From Hanstruepera ponticola (GTDB lineage: Bacteria > Bacteroidota > Bacteroidia > Flavobacteriales > Flavobacteriaceae): a stretch of DNA of 64,000 nucleotides. Shown here one piece after another: positions 44,319 through 54,398 of this stretch; within the stretch, counting starts at the first letter, position 1, and every line of letters begins with the position of its first letter. Made by a program: the position numbers and the translations under genes. Location: positions 186,001 through 250,000 of the forward strand of contig NZ_JABANC010000003.1 in assembly GCF_012931685.1 (NCBI RefSeq), in the 5' to 3' direction. A model generated the notes under the pieces. It searched no databases. It was not told the origin of the DNA and was given only the letters and a program-made list of their open reading frames with translations.

Positions 44319-44898
44319 ATACATTTTCCACATCGGACAGCTTAAAACCTTTTGCCTGAAGTAAAATTAAATAGTGAAATAGTAAATCGGCACTTTCATT
44401 TAAAAATAAGTCATCGTTTCTATCTTTAGCCTCAATTACTGTTTCTACAGCCTCCTCTCCTACTTTTTGTGCGATTTTATTAATTCCGGCAGCAAATAAG
44501 GATGCTACATATGAAGATTTTTCAGAAGCATTATTCTTTCTGTTTTCTATTATTGTTTCTAATTCTGAAAAAAAACCATAACTTGAATTGTTTTCTTCAT
44601 TCCAACAGGTATCACTTCCCTTATGGCACGTTGGTCCTTCTGGTTTTACTTTTATTAATAAGGTATCGCTATCACAATCTGTTTTTATGCTGACTAGATT
44701 TAACAGATTACCACTTTCTTCACCTTTAGTCCACAAGCGTTGTTTACTTCTGCTAAAAAAAGTTACTAATTTTGAATCCATTGTTTTTTGTACTGCTTCT
44801 TCATTCATGTAGCCAAGCATGAGAACCTTGTTGGTTATATTATCTTGAACAATTGCCGGAACAAGTCCGTCATTATTTTTATTAAAATTTATATTCAT
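44302..44898 (-). CDS. hisIE: Bifunctional phosphoribosyl-AMP cyclohydrolase / phosphoribosyl-ATP pyrophosphatase
   Basis: A 198-residue fusion. HisI (1 to about 105): [23 protein letters not shown], and the metal-binding Cys/Asp region DCDSDTLL with [10 protein letters not shown]. HisE (about 110-198): [13 protein letters not shown] and [13 protein letters not shown], the MazG-like pyrophosphatase helices. It catalyses the second and third steps of histidine synthesis. Last gene of the his operon; it overlaps hisF by four bases and ends inside a shared terminator hairpin. Confidence 0.95.
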   Translation of the reverse strand: MNINFNKNNDGLVPAIVQDNITNKVLMLGYMNEEAVQKTMDSKLVTFFSRSKQRLWTKGEESGNLLNLVSIKTDCDSDTLLIKVKPEGPTCHKGSDTCWNEENNSSYGFFSELETIIENRKNNASEKSSYVASLFAAGINKIAQKVGEEAVETVIEAKDRNDDLFLNESADLLFHYLILLQAKGFKLSDVENVLKKRH

Positions 44899-45650
44899 AG
44901 TCTAACTGCTATTTTATTCTTTTTCAATTCTTTTTTTAAATCTATAATATCTATTTCGCCAAAATGAAAGACACTAGCCGCCAAGGCAGCATCTGCATTC
45001 CCATCTTTAAATGTTTCAACAAAATGTTGTTTTGTTCCTGCGCCTCCTGAAGCAATTATTGGGATATTAACTAATTGCGAAAATTTAGACAAGGCATCAT
45101 TAGCAAATCCGGATTTAGTGCCATCATGATTCATAGATGTAAATAGGATTTCTCCAGCACCTCTTTGCTCTACTTCTTTTGCCCATTCAAATAGGTTTAA
45201 TTTTGTTGGAACTGTGCCTCCAGCTAAATGAACAACCCACTCATTGTTTACTTTTTTAGCGTCAATGGCTACCACAATACATTGACTTCCAAACTTATTA
45301 GATAATTCATTTATTAAATTAGGATTTTTGACAGCCGACGAGTTCACAGAAACCTTATCTGCACCCGATTTCAATAGTATGGCAACATCTTCAACAGAAG
45401 ATATTCCACCACCAACCGTAAAAGGTATATTGATTTGCTCAGCTACTCTCATAACCATATTTCGCATGGTTTTGCGACCTTCAATAGTAGCAGATATATC
45501 TAAAAACACCAATTCATCGGCACCCAGTTCTGCATACTGTTTGGCTAATTCAACAGGATCGCCAGCATCTCTTAAATCAATAAAGTTGATTCCTTTTACT
45601 GTCCTTCCGTTTTTGACATCTAAACACGGTATAATTCGTTTTGCTAGCAT
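44895..45650 (-). CDS. hisF: Imidazole glycerol phosphate synthase, cyclase subunit
   Basis: A 251-residue TIM barrel. Catalytic Asp residues are visible in [10 protein letters not shown] (Asp 11) and VAIDAKK (about 130); phosphate-binding loops are VGGGISS and ASGGAG. It uses ammonia delivered by HisH to convert PRFAR to imidazole glycerol phosphate and AICAR. It lies three bases downstream of hisA and overlaps hisIE. Length matches the family. Confidence 0.96.
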   Translation of the reverse strand: MLAKRIIPCLDVKNGRTVKGINFIDLRDAGDPVELAKQYAELGADELVFLDISATIEGRKTMRNMVMRVAEQINIPFTVGGGISSVEDVAILLKSGADKVSVNSSAVKNPNLINELSNKFGSQCIVVAIDAKKVNNEWVVHLAGGTVPTKLNLFEWAKEVEQRGAGEILFTSMNHDGTKSGFANDALSKFSQLVNIPIIASGGAGTKQHFVETFKDGNADAALAASVFHFGEIDIIDLKKELKKNKIAVRL

Positions 45651-45653
45651 TGA

Positions 45654-46388
45654 TTAAAAATAGCGTTGAAGTTCTTTTAAATTAATCTTGTTCTCATAAA
45701 GAGCTTTTCCTACAATTACAGCTTCACAGCCTATTTCGTTTAGTTTATCAATATCTTCAATACCAGAAATACCACCCGAAGCTATTAGTTTTAAGGTTTG
45801 ACCTTTACTTTCGTTCATAAAGCTCTCTAGAATCTCATTATATAATTCAAAAGAAGGACCACTTAACATACCGTCTTTATTAATATCCGTACAAATAACG
45901 TATTGTATTCCTTTCTTTTGATATGATTTTATAAATGGAATAATTGATCGATCGCTAGTTTTTTGCCAACCATGAATAGCTATTTTTTTATCTAAACAAT
46001 CTGCGCCCAGAATTATTTTCTCGCGACCATATTTAGAAATCCATTCTTCAAAAATATGAGGATCTGAAACTGCAATACTACCTCCAGTTATTTGTTTAGC
46101 ACCTGAATTAAAGGCAATATGCAAATCTTCAGTACTTTTTAAACCACCTCCAAAATCTACCTTAAGGTTCGTTTTTGAGGCAATTTGTTCTAATATTTTA
46201 TAATTAACAATATGTTTAGCCTTTGCACCATCTAAATCCACAACATGTAAATACTTGACACCTGAATCTTCAAATGCACGCGCAATTTCAAGTGGGTTTT
46301 CATTATAAATTTTTTTTGAATTATAATCACCTTGGGTCAATCGTACACATTTGCCTTCAATGATATCTATTGCTGGTATTATTCTCAT
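45654..46388 (-). CDS. hisA: ProFAR isomerase
   Basis: A 244-residue TIM barrel of the HisA/HisF family: [19 protein letters not shown] at the N-terminus (catalytic Asp 8), VDFGGGLKS and ASGGISG as phosphate loops, and the second acid in [13 protein letters not shown]. It isomerises ProFAR to PRFAR, the fourth step of the pathway. The start overlaps the hisH stop by four bases, so translation is coupled. Confidence 0.96.
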   Translation of the reverse strand: MRIIPAIDIIEGKCVRLTQGDYNSKKIYNENPLEIARAFEDSGVKYLHVVDLDGAKAKHIVNYKILEQIASKTNLKVDFGGGLKSTEDLHIAFNSGAKQITGGSIAVSDPHIFEEWISKYGREKIILGADCLDKKIAIHGWQKTSDRSIIPFIKSYQKKGIQYVICTDINKDGMLSGPSFELYNEILESFMNESKGQTLKLIASGGISGIEDIDKLNEIGCEAVIVGKALYENKINLKELQRYF

Positions 46389-46972
46389 TCTCTAATATTT
46401 ATAAAATTTTGTAATAGTTGTTGACCTGCTAAGCTACTTTTCTCTGGGTGAAACTGAACACCGTAAAAATTATTTTTGTGAAGTGCAGTTGCATAACTTA
46501 ATTCATAATTTGTTGTGGCAATCGTTTGTTGGCAGTTAATAGCATAATAACTATGAACAAGGTACATGTATTCTTCTTCTTTAATGTTGTTAAACAGATT
46601 TGTTTTTAAATTTTGAATTGTATTCCAACCCATTTGAGGTACTTTCACTGAATTTGTAAATCGTTTAACTTTCGTATTAAAAACACCAAGTCCATTGGTA
46701 TTTCCTTCTTCTGTTTCCAAACACATTAATTGCATACCCAGACAAATACCTAATACGGGTTGTTTTAAAATTGGAATTAATTTATCAAGCCCACTTTTTT
46801 TAAGCTCTGTCATAGCTGAACTGGCTTCGCCAACTCCAGGAAATATAATTCTATCTGCAGTTTTTATTAGGTTATAATCATTTGAAGCTATGGCTTCAAC
46901 ACCAAGTCGCTGAAAGGCAAATTGAATGCTCTTGATATTACCTGCTCCGTAATCAATTATTACTACTTTCAT
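46385..46972 (-). CDS. hisH: Imidazole glycerol phosphate synthase, glutamine amidotransferase subunit
   Basis: A 195-residue class I glutamine amidotransferase: [15 protein letters not shown] at the start, nucleophile Cys in [10 protein letters not shown] (about residue 77), and His/Glu in VQFHPEKSS (about 175). It releases ammonia from glutamine for HisF. It overlaps both neighbours (hisB and hisA) by one to four bases. Confidence 0.96.
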   Translation of the reverse strand: MKVVIIDYGAGNIKSIQFAFQRLGVEAIASNDYNLIKTADRIIFPGVGEASSAMTELKKSGLDKLIPILKQPVLGICLGMQLMCLETEEGNTNGLGVFNTKVKRFTNSVKVPQMGWNTIQNLKTNLFNNIKEEEYMYLVHSYYAINCQQTIATTNYELSYATALHKNNFYGVQFHPEKSSLAGQQLLQNFINIRE

Positions 46973-48108
46973 TATAAAACACCTTTAGTTGAGGGTAAAA
47001 TCATTTTTTCTATATCTCGTTTCACTGCCATTTTTATGGCTTTAGCAAAAGCCTTAAAAATGGCTTCTATTTTATGGTGTTCATTAATACCCTCTGCCTT
47101 AATGTTTAGATTACATTTAGCACCATCAGTAAACGACTTAAAAAAGTGCATAAACATTTCTGTGGGCATTTTACCAATCATTTCGCGTTTAAAATCGGCT
47201 TCCCAAACCAACCAGTTTCTTCCACCAAAATCTATGGCTACTTGAGCTAAACAATCATCCATTGGTAAGGCAAAACCATAACGTTCTATTCCTAGTTTCT
47301 TTCCTAATGTATCAGCAAATACTTCTCCCAATGCTATTGCCGTATCTTCAATGGTGTGATGTTCATCAACTTCCAGGTCACCAATAACCTTGATGTCTAA
47401 ATCTATTTGACCATGTCTTGCAATTTGGTCAAGCATATGATCAAAAAATACTATACCAGTATCAATTGAACTTTGCCCTGTACCATCAAGATTTAATTTG
47501 ATTTTTATCTTTGTTTCGTTTGTGTTTCTTTCAATAAAACCAGTTCTAGCATCTACTTTTAAGTAGGTATAAATAGACTCCCAATCGTTACTTTCTAAAG
47601 CAATAAATGGATTCAATTCTTCACGTTTTACAGTTATTTCGTCGGTTCCAAGATTTGTATGATCATTTATAAAAATACCTTTAGAACCTAAATTTTTAGC
47701 CAATTCCATATCTGTTAAGCGATCACCAATTACAAAGGAGTTTTGTAAATCGTATTCTTTTGATAAATATTTAGTTAGTAAACCTGTATTTGGTTTTCTT
47801 GTAGGTGCATTGTCTTTGGTAAAAGTTCGGTCAATAAATTGCTCATCAAATCTAATGCCTTCATTTTTAAATGTTTCAATTATAAAATTGTGAACAGGCC
47901 AAAAGGATTCTTCTGGAAAAATAGATGTTCCTAAACCATCTTGATTAGTAATCATGACAATTTCAAAGTCTAACTCATTGGCAATTTTACTTAAATATTG
48001 AAAAACCTTCGGGTAAAATTCAAGTTTTTCAAAAGCATCTATTTGCTCATCTGCTGGTTCTTTAATCAGTGTTCCGTCTCTATCTATAAATAATACTCTC
48101 TTTCCCAT
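46972..48108 (-). CDS. hisB: Bifunctional histidinol-phosphatase / imidazoleglycerol-phosphate dehydratase
   Basis: A 378-residue fusion as in enterobacteria. The N-terminal HAD phosphatase has FIDRDGTLI (Asp 9 and 11) and [11 protein letters not shown]; the C-terminal dehydratase has [13 protein letters not shown] and [15 protein letters not shown], the manganese-binding His clusters. It catalyses the sixth and eighth steps. It overlaps hisC and hisH by a single base each (ATG within TAATG-type junctions). Confidence 0.96.
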   Translation of the reverse strand: MGKRVLFIDRDGTLIKEPADEQIDAFEKLEFYPKVFQYLSKIANELDFEIVMITNQDGLGTSIFPEESFWPVHNFIIETFKNEGIRFDEQFIDRTFTKDNAPTRKPNTGLLTKYLSKEYDLQNSFVIGDRLTDMELAKNLGSKGIFINDHTNLGTDEITVKREELNPFIALESNDWESIYTYLKVDARTGFIERNTNETKIKIKLNLDGTGQSSIDTGIVFFDHMLDQIARHGQIDLDIKVIGDLEVDEHHTIEDTAIALGEVFADTLGKKLGIERYGFALPMDDCLAQVAIDFGGRNWLVWEADFKREMIGKMPTEMFMHFFKSFTDGAKCNLNIKAEGINEHHKIEAIFKAFAKAIKMAVKRDIEKMILPSTKGVL

Positions 48109-49145
48109 TACTGAATGTTTTTTAATGTTTTAATTAGTGTGTTATTTTCTATTGCTGTACCAACGGTAAAGCGTAAACAATTTTTACAATTAGGTTGGTG
48201 TGTTCTATTTCGGACCACAATACCATTTTCCAATAGCTGATTATATCTTTTATCGGCATCATCCACTTTTATCAATATAAAATTTGCATCGGAAGGATAT
48301 ACCTTGTCAACAAAATTAACTTCGGATAACTCCTGAATTAACTTATCTCTTTCATTTAAAATAGTAGCTGTTTCAGTTTTTACTATTCCTATATCTAGCA
48401 ACCGATCTAAAGCTTTTTGCTGTGTTAAAGCATTAATATTATATGGTGGCTTTATTCTATTTAGTGTGGAGATAATTTTTTTTGACGCATAACAAACACC
48501 AAGTCTAATCCCAGCCATTCCATAGGCTTTTGATAAAGTTTGAGTCACAATTAAGTTTGGAAATTCATTAAGCCGACCTAACCAGCTTGCCTCATTTGAA
48601 AAATCAATATAAGCTTCATCTATCACAACTATTCCTTGAAATGATTTTAGCAATTCTTCAATAATGTCAGCCTTTAGACTATTTGCTGTTGGATTATTTG
48701 GTGAGCATAAGAATAAAATTTTTGAATTCGTATCAGCTTTGTCTAAAATGGCTTTAATGTCTGGTTGAAAATTATCATTTAGCATTACAGATTTAATTTC
48801 TACAGCATTCGTGTTGGCCAATACCTCATACATACCATAGGTTGGCGGTAACGTGATAATATTGTCAGCATTTGGTTCACAAAAAACTCTAATAATTAAA
48901 TCTAAAATTTCGTCACTTCCATTTCCTAAAAGAATATTGTCGATTGAAATATTCTTAATTTCGGATAGTTTTGACTTTAACGTCATCTGTAACGGATCAG
49001 GATAACGATTAACGCCATTATCAAAAGGATTTTCGTTTGCATCAAGAAATATAAGATCACTAGAGAATTCCTTAAACTCATCTCGAGCAGACGCATATGG
49101 TTTTAGTGATTTGATATTGTCTCGTATTAAATTATTTATGTCCAT
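48108..49145 (-). CDS. hisC: Histidinol-phosphate aminotransferase
   Basis: A 345-residue PLP aminotransferase of class I/II. The PLP-binding Lys is in [16 protein letters not shown] (about residue 211); [22 protein letters not shown] and [10 protein letters not shown] are other family motifs, and RFTVG near the C-terminus provides the substrate Arg. It converts imidazole acetol phosphate to histidinol phosphate using glutamate. It is one-base coupled to hisD and hisB. Confidence 0.95.
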   Translation of the reverse strand: MDINNLIRDNIKSLKPYASARDEFKEFSSDLIFLDANENPFDNGVNRYPDPLQMTLKSKLSEIKNISIDNILLGNGSDEILDLIIRVFCEPNADNIITLPPTYGMYEVLANTNAVEIKSVMLNDNFQPDIKAILDKADTNSKILFLCSPNNPTANSLKADIIEELLKSFQGIVVIDEAYIDFSNEASWLGRLNEFPNLIVTQTLSKAYGMAGIRLGVCYASKKIISTLNRIKPPYNINALTQQKALDRLLDIGIVKTETATILNERDKLIQELSEVNFVDKVYPSDANFILIKVDDADKRYNQLLENGIVVRNRTHQPNCKNCLRFTVGTAIENNTLIKTLKNIQ

Positions 49146-50428
49146 TATTGTAAATCTTTTAATCGTAGTGATACGGCATTTTTGTGAGCTTGAAGACCTT
49201 CTGCTTCAGCCATAAGTTCGATGGCATTTCCTATATTCTGGATTCCTGACTTTGAAATTTTTTGGAAAGTGATGCTTTTAGTAAAACTATCTAGATTAAC
49301 ACCAGAATAAGCTTTACTAAACCCGTTTGTTGGTAAGGTATGGTTCGTGCCAGAAGCATAGTCCCCAGCACTTTCAGGTGTATAATTACCAACAAATACT
49401 GAACCAGCATTTTGTATGTTATTTACAAAATAGTCTTCATCTTTTGAGCAAACAATAAAATGTTCAGGTCCATATTCATTAATTAACTGAATAGCCTTTT
49501 CGTTTGTACCTATGTATATGGCTTTTGAATTCACAATTGCAGCTTCGGCTATTTCTTTTCTGGGCAGTTGAGATAATTGGCTTTCTAGTTCTATATTTAC
49601 TTTTGCTAAAAGCGATTTCGATGTTGAAACCAAAATAACTTGACTATCAGAACCGTGCTCTGCTTGACTTAATAAATCTGAAGCCACAAAACTTGGTGTT
49701 GCAGAATCGTCGGCAAACACTAATAATTCACTTGGTCCTGCAGGCATATCGATTGCTATGCCATATTTTGTAGCTAATTGTTTTGCTACGGTTACAAATT
49801 GATTTCCTGGCCCAAATATTTTATACACTTGCGGAATATTTTGAGTACCGAATGTGAGTCCTGCTATTGCCTGAATACCACCAACTTTAATTATTTTTGT
49901 CACACCACATATACTAGCTGTATACAATATTTCATCAGCAACCTTCCCTTCTTTATTTGGTGGCGTACATAAAACAATATCCTTGCAACCAGCAATATTC
50001 GCTGGAATTGTTAACATCAATACAGTAGAAAACAAAGGTGCAGTTCCTCCAGGTATGTATAGTCCTATCTTATTAATTGGTCTTTTTTCTTGCCAACAAG
50101 TAACTCCAGGCATTGTATCTAATTTAACTTGAGAAGTTTTTTGGGCAGAATGGAATTTGGTGATATTGGATTTTGCCAATTGAATGGCATCTTTTAGTTT
50201 GTTTGAAACACGAATAGAAGCAGCTTCTATTTCCGAATTCGCAACAATAAATTCATCTAAAGTGACACCATCAAACATTGCTGTGTACTTTGAAATTGCT
50301 TGGTCACCATTACGCTTAACATCATCAAATATGAGTTCTACGGTATTTTCAATATCATCAACAGTTTGCGTAGGTCTTAATAACAATTTTGACCAATCTT
50401 CTATTTTTGGGTTTTCTATTATTCTCAT
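49145..50428 (-). CDS. hisD: Histidinol dehydrogenase
   Basis: A 427-residue zinc enzyme that performs the last two oxidations to histidine with NAD. Motifs: GLYIPGGTAPLFSTVLM, IFGPGNQFV, DMPAGPSELLV, zinc-binding QAEHGSDSQ, GPEHF and GTNHTLPT. All expected ligands (Gln, His, Asp, His) appear present. It overlaps hisG by four bases and hisC by one. Confidence 0.96.
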   Translation of the reverse strand: MRIIENPKIEDWSKLLLRPTQTVDDIENTVELIFDDVKRNGDQAISKYTAMFDGVTLDEFIVANSEIEAASIRVSNKLKDAIQLAKSNITKFHSAQKTSQVKLDTMPGVTCWQEKRPINKIGLYIPGGTAPLFSTVLMLTIPANIAGCKDIVLCTPPNKEGKVADEILYTASICGVTKIIKVGGIQAIAGLTFGTQNIPQVYKIFGPGNQFVTVAKQLATKYGIAIDMPAGPSELLVFADDSATPSFVASDLLSQAEHGSDSQVILVSTSKSLLAKVNIELESQLSQLPRKEIAEAAIVNSKAIYIGTNEKAIQLINEYGPEHFIVCSKDEDYFVNNIQNAGSVFVGNYTPESAGDYASGTNHTLPTNGFSKAYSGVNLDSFTKSITFQKISKSGIQNIGNAIELMAEAEGLQAHKNAVSLRLKDLQ

Positions 50429-51282
50429 ATTACCATGTTTTCAATTGAACATACTAAAATACCTTCAGCACCATTTTCTTTGAGTTCGTCAATAACATCC
50501 CAGAACTCATTTTTATTAATCACAGAGTGCAATGAACTCCAACCCTCTTTTGCTAATGGCAAAATTGTTGGACTATTCATGCCAGGCAAAATTTTAACTA
50601 TGTTCTCTAATTTATCATTAGGTGCATTGAGCAAAACATATTTGTTTTGTCTTCCTTTGAGGACCGATTGTAATCTAAACTGAAGTTTCCTTAATGTTGA
50701 TTGATTCTCATCAGAAATCTTTGGAGATACAGCTAAAACTGCTTCCGATTTCAAAAGCACTTCGGCTTCTTTTAAACCATTTTTAAATAAAGTACTACCA
50801 CTAGATACAATATCTACAATAGCATCTGCCAAGCCAATATTAGGGGCGATTTCAACCGAACCGTTTATAATGTGAAGTTGGGCATCAATACCTTCTTTTT
50901 CTAAAAATTGATTAACCGTATTGGGATACGATGTTGCAATACGCTTTCCGTTTAAATCATTTAGAGAAGTATATGGCTGCGCTTTTGGAATAGCCACTGA
51001 AACTTTGCATTTAGAGAAACCTAATTTTTCAATTATTGAAATTTCATTTCCTTTTTCAATTAAAACATTTTCACCAATTATAGCAGCATCTACAATGCCG
51101 TCTTTTAAATATTGTGGAATGTCTCCATTACGCAAATAGAATACTTCTAACGGAAAATTTCTAGCTGATGCTTTTAGTTGGTCTTTACCATTGTCAATAG
51201 AAATCCCTATTTCTTTAAGGATTTTCATGGAATCATCATGTAATCTACCTGATTTTTGAATTGCAATTTTTAATTTACTCAT
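50425..51282 (-). CDS. hisG: ATP phosphoribosyltransferase, long form
   Basis: A 285-residue HisG of the long, HisZ-independent type: the catalytic part is MSKLKIAIQKSGRLHDDSM, then VDAAIIGENV and VDIVSSGSTLFKNGL; the last ~75 residues (KYVLLNAPNDKLENIVKILPGM ... GAEGILVCSIENMVI) form the ACT-like domain that binds histidine. It catalyses the committed, feedback-inhibited step. It is the first gene of the hisGDCBHAF(IE) operon and is preceded by a leader peptide and attenuator (51327-51448). Confidence 0.96.
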   Translation of the reverse strand: MSKLKIAIQKSGRLHDDSMKILKEIGISIDNGKDQLKASARNFPLEVFYLRNGDIPQYLKDGIVDAAIIGENVLIEKGNEISIIEKLGFSKCKVSVAIPKAQPYTSLNDLNGKRIATSYPNTVNQFLEKEGIDAQLHIINGSVEIAPNIGLADAIVDIVSSGSTLFKNGLKEAEVLLKSEAVLAVSPKISDENQSTLRKLQFRLQSVLKGRQNKYVLLNAPNDKLENIVKILPGMNSPTILPLAKEGWSSLHSVINKNEFWDVIDELKENGAEGILVCSIENMVI

Positions 51283-51326
51283 TTTTCTTTCTTTGATGTT
51301 TGAGTAAATCTTTCCGAGAAGTGCTT

Positions 51327-51362
51327 AAAAAACAAAACCGCTTGATTTACTCAAACGGTTTT
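51327..51362 (-). promoter_or_regulatory. his operon attenuator (intrinsic terminator in the leader)
   Basis: On the minus strand, AAAACCGTTTGA and TCAAGCGGTTTT form a 12-bp stem (one G-U) with a 5-nt loop, followed by G and six T. It lies 44 bp before the hisG start, so it would stop the transcript before the operon. An alternative pairing removes it: ACTCAAGCG in the leader-peptide coding region (51398-51406) is complementary, with one G-U, to CGTTTGAGT in the left arm (51349-51357). Confidence 0.8.
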
Positions 51363-51391
51363 AAAATATTTTGGTTTTATTCAATACATTT

Positions 51392-51448
51392 TCAGTTCGC
51401 TTGAGTGCAAATATGAAAATGATGATGATGTAATTGAATAAAAGTCAT
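51392..51448 (-). CDS. hisL: his operon leader peptide (five His codons)
   Basis: An 18-codon frame reads MTFIQLHHHHFHICTQAN then TGA. Five of six consecutive codons are His (all CAT), between a candidate promoter and the leader terminator upstream of hisG. This matches the arrangement of enterobacterial HisL: low charged His-tRNA would stall the ribosome at the His run, leaving ACTCAAGCG, just downstream, free to pair with the terminator's left arm; normal translation to the stop would cover it and let the terminator form. Expression has not been shown. The composition relative to the position makes chance unlikely. Confidence 0.85.
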   Translation of the reverse strand: MTFIQLHHHHFHICTQAN

Positions 51449-51466
51449 GTCGTTTTGTTAACTGAA

Positions 51467-51499
51467 CAAAGTTTCAGAAAATTAATTTATAAATCCAAA
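51467..51499 (-). promoter_or_regulatory. Candidate his operon promoter
   Basis: On the minus strand TTTGG (51495-51499) and AAACTTTG (51467-51474) are 20 bp apart, near the Bacteroidota -33 TTTG / -7 TAnnTTTG consensus (first -7 base differs). Transcription would start a few bases upstream of the leader peptide ATG at 51448. Confidence 0.45.
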
Positions 51500-51522
51500 T
51501 GTTTTTTACTTTATTTTATATC

Positions 51523-52338
51523 CTACTGATTTCCAAGTATAAGAGGTAATCCGCTATCACCAGAACCTATAACAATTACCTTAGTATTTGGAGATTCTGA
51601 TAATTTAATGGTGGCATCAATACCTTTATCTTGTAAAATTTTATCTGTTAATGATGCACTTAAAATTCTGTTTGATTCAGCCTTACCTTCTGCTTCAATA
51701 ATTACCTTTTCAGCTTCTTTTGCAGCAGTAACCAATCTAAACTCGTATTCCAGAGATTCCTGTTCTTGTTTTAATTTACGCTCAATGGCATCTTTAATGG
51801 TTGGCGGCAACGTCACATCACGAACCAGTACTTCGTTTAATTGAATGTATTGATCTTCGACAATTTTTTTAGTTTCTTCAAATATCTCTTGCTGAATGGC
51901 ATCACGTTTTGTAGAGTACAATTGTTCAGGTGTATAACGTCCAACGACACTACGAGCTGCTGAACGAATGGCAGGAAGTAATACACGCTCTTTGTACATT
52001 TCACTTTTTTCTTGGTGTAATTTTCCTAAATCAGTGTATTTTGGTTGAAACCAAACTGAAGCTTCCAACTTGATATCCAATCCGTTTGAAGACAAAACGT
52101 TCATTTTTTCAAGTACTTCTTGTTGTCTTACTTCATAAACAAATACCTTGTTCCATGGTGCAACAATATGAAATCCTTCGCTCATTGGCGGTTCATCTAT
52201 AACAACACCATCTCCAAATGTTTTAAATAATACGCCTGCTTCACCAGAACCAATAGTTACTGCAGATTTTGCAATGACAACAATTAATACGATTATTGTA
52301 ATAATTATTGGTAATCCAATTTTTGGTAATCTTTCCAT
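51523..52338 (-). CDS. Prohibitin-family SPFH (band 7) protein
   Basis: A 271-residue protein with an N-terminal membrane anchor (LPIIITIIVLIVVIAKSA), then the SPFH domain: TIGSGEAGVLFKTFGDGV, EGFHIVAPWNKVFVYEVRQQ and RSVVGRYTPEQLYS, and a helical coiled coil rich in Ala/Glu (AAKEAEKVIIEAEGKAESN). Prohibitin-like proteins form ring assemblies in membranes, often scaffolding proteases. It follows the VWA-type gene by 15 bases and fabG lies upstream of that, so a three-gene operon is likely. Confidence 0.92.
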   Translation of the reverse strand: MERLPKIGLPIIITIIVLIVVIAKSAVTIGSGEAGVLFKTFGDGVVIDEPPMSEGFHIVAPWNKVFVYEVRQQEVLEKMNVLSSNGLDIKLEASVWFQPKYTDLGKLHQEKSEMYKERVLLPAIRSAARSVVGRYTPEQLYSTKRDAIQQEIFEETKKIVEDQYIQLNEVLVRDVTLPPTIKDAIERKLKQEQESLEYEFRLVTAAKEAEKVIIEAEGKAESNRILSASLTDKILQDKGIDATIKLSESPNTKVIVIGSGDSGLPLILGNQ

Positions 52339-52353
52339 TTTTTATTTTTTTAG

Positions 52354-54384
52354 TTAAATAAGTCCGTTATATTTTCTAATAAACCATTCTGAAGTTAAAC
52401 ATATGGCTATTAAGGCAAGTAAATACTTCCAATCTATCAAAGGTACAGTATTTTTAGTACTTTTCTCAATTATAGCAAACCTAGAATCATTAAGCAGATC
52501 ATCAATCAAATCGTCGGTTTTATCTGGAAAATAGGTATTGCCGTTAGTATTTGATGCAACTGTTTGCAATTTTGACATATTAGCATTTAAAAACTGTTCT
52601 TCAATATTATAGGCAATAATTTTAAAAGATCCAGATTTTGAAATATTACTATTGGTCGCTGTTACAGTAAAACGATAATCAGAAGCAGGTAAACTGCTCA
52701 AATCAACTTGATAACTGTTGTTTTTCAAAATGAAAGGGTATGATTTTTTTTCTCCCGAAATATCATCTGTAACATTAATGATTAGGTTCTCTCTATTATC
52801 AAACTCATAAGTTGTATTAAAATACTGTGCGCTTATAACTACATTAGAGCTACCATTGTAAAAAGATTCAAATTCAACATTTAATCGTTCTCTGCGCTTT
52901 TTTGAAGCCAGATATTGCACGAGCTTTCCAATAAAATCATCGAATTGATCAAAAGACCCTTGATTCAAAAAACTTTGCGCACGCCACTGCCAAATGTTTT
53001 CGCCCAATAATAAAGCTTCTCGTTGTGAATTGTATTCCAAAGTTGCCAACAATACATCATCTGTAATGACGTTTCCTATTTTTTTTGTTAGAATGACTTT
53101 ACTAGGAACAGAAAAATTTATGTTTCCAAATTTGCCTATTAAGGGAGGAAATGATTCAAAATCAAGATCAGGAATTATAAATTCAGAATAATTGGTGTTA
53201 ATGACAGCTTGATAATTTTCTGTTTGATTACTTATATCATGCTTATAATTATTTTTGGTATTATTAATAAAATTCCAATCTGTTTTTGATCCAGAAACAA
53301 TCAAACTGTTTAAAGGTGTTACATTTAGAGCATCAAAAGCAGGCTTAAACCTACTATTTGGTTGATACAATATAACCATTTGATAATCTGTTATTTTAGA
53401 AACAAATTCATTAATACTCAATATACTTACTGATCGCTGTTCATTACTTTCAATACTCTTTTTTAAGGCACCTAAATCTGGGTGGACAAAATCACTTACA
53501 ATGGCTATATTAGATTTTTCATTAACAACTTCTATGGCAAAATTCTTTGCGTTATTGTTAGTGTTTTTTTCATTACTCAACGGTTCAATAATCGCTTTGT
53601 ATGTAAAAAGGCCAATTTGATTAGCTGGCAATGAAAAATTTAAGATTTTTGAATTGTTAATTTGGTCAAAATCTACTGTTTGTGACCATACAACTGTGTT
53701 TCCATTTAATATTTTGAAAGATGTACTTACCTTTTCTTCACCATTATAACTTATGATAGCTTCTATTGGAAAGTTGTTCTTATAAAAAGCGTATTTATTG
53801 ACGTTAAGTTGTTGCAACTTAATATCTACATGTTGAGTAGTATCGCCTAAAACTATTGGATAGACAGGTTGTTTGAACTTTAATGACGTATAACCATAGT
53901 CACTACCATAGGTTTGATTACCATCAGAAAGCAATATGGTAGGTGCAATATCACTTTTATAAATATCTTGCAGTTTATCAAAGGCATTAGCAACATTTGT
54001 CTGTCTGCCCTGAAAACTTAATGAATCAGTCATTTTTAAATCTTCATCAAAGCTGAAAAAGTTTAAGTCAAACTTATCATTAAGTTCTTGATTTTCTTTT
54101 AAATTATTTATAACTCGTTTTATATTCTCCTCTTGTTCAAGAAAAGAAAGAGAACTTGAATTATCTGTAGCAATTACCAACTTTGGCTTTTCTTTATAAA
54201 ATGTTTCTTTCTCAATTTTTGGATTCACCAATAAAATTAAGACTGCAAAAATTGTAAGAAACCTTAAAAAGGCTAATAAATTAAATATTGATTTCTTTTT
54301 TAATCTATGCCAATATTGAAAAAGCGCTAGTGATAGCGCTATAATTCCAGATAATATTATAAATAAAAGAGTAATCGAACCCAT
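52354..54384 (-). CDS. VWA-like large membrane protein
   Basis: A 676-residue protein. Two N-terminal membrane helices (ITLLFIILSGIIALSLALF; FLRFLTIFAVLILLVNP) and one near the C-terminus (WKYLLALIAICLTSEWFI). Between them is a von Willebrand A-like region with a MIDAS pattern (ATDNSSS near residue 73, GRQTN, LLSDGNQ near 150), then long beta-sandwich segments. The layout resembles BatA-type or glutamine-amidotransferase-like membrane proteins that occur in flavobacteria, but the exact function is unknown. The large soluble part should face the periplasm. It is cotranscribed with fabG and the SPFH gene. Confidence 0.75.
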   Translation of the reverse strand: MGSITLLFIILSGIIALSLALFQYWHRLKKKSIFNLLAFLRFLTIFAVLILLVNPKIEKETFYKEKPKLVIATDNSSSLSFLEQEENIKRVINNLKENQELNDKFDLNFFSFDEDLKMTDSLSFQGRQTNVANAFDKLQDIYKSDIAPTILLSDGNQTYGSDYGYTSLKFKQPVYPIVLGDTTQHVDIKLQQLNVNKYAFYKNNFPIEAIISYNGEEKVSTSFKILNGNTVVWSQTVDFDQINNSKILNFSLPANQIGLFTYKAIIEPLSNEKNTNNNAKNFAIEVVNEKSNIAIVSDFVHPDLGALKKSIESNEQRSVSILSINEFVSKITDYQMVILYQPNSRFKPAFDALNVTPLNSLIVSGSKTDWNFINNTKNNYKHDISNQTENYQAVINTNYSEFIIPDLDFESFPPLIGKFGNINFSVPSKVILTKKIGNVITDDVLLATLEYNSQREALLLGENIWQWRAQSFLNQGSFDQFDDFIGKLVQYLASKKRRERLNVEFESFYNGSSNVVISAQYFNTTYEFDNRENLIINVTDDISGEKKSYPFILKNNSYQVDLSSLPASDYRFTVTATNSNISKSGSFKIIAYNIEEQFLNANMSKLQTVASNTNGNTYFPDKTDDLIDDLLNDSRFAIIEKSTKNTVPLIDWKYLLALIAICLTSEWFIRKYNGLI

Positions 54385-54398
54385 TAATTTTTAAGCAA

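Noticed and set aside
51419-51430. GATGATGATG simple repeat upstream of hisG
   Set aside because: Not a microsatellite of interest in itself: on the minus strand it is the CAT run of the histidine leader peptide.
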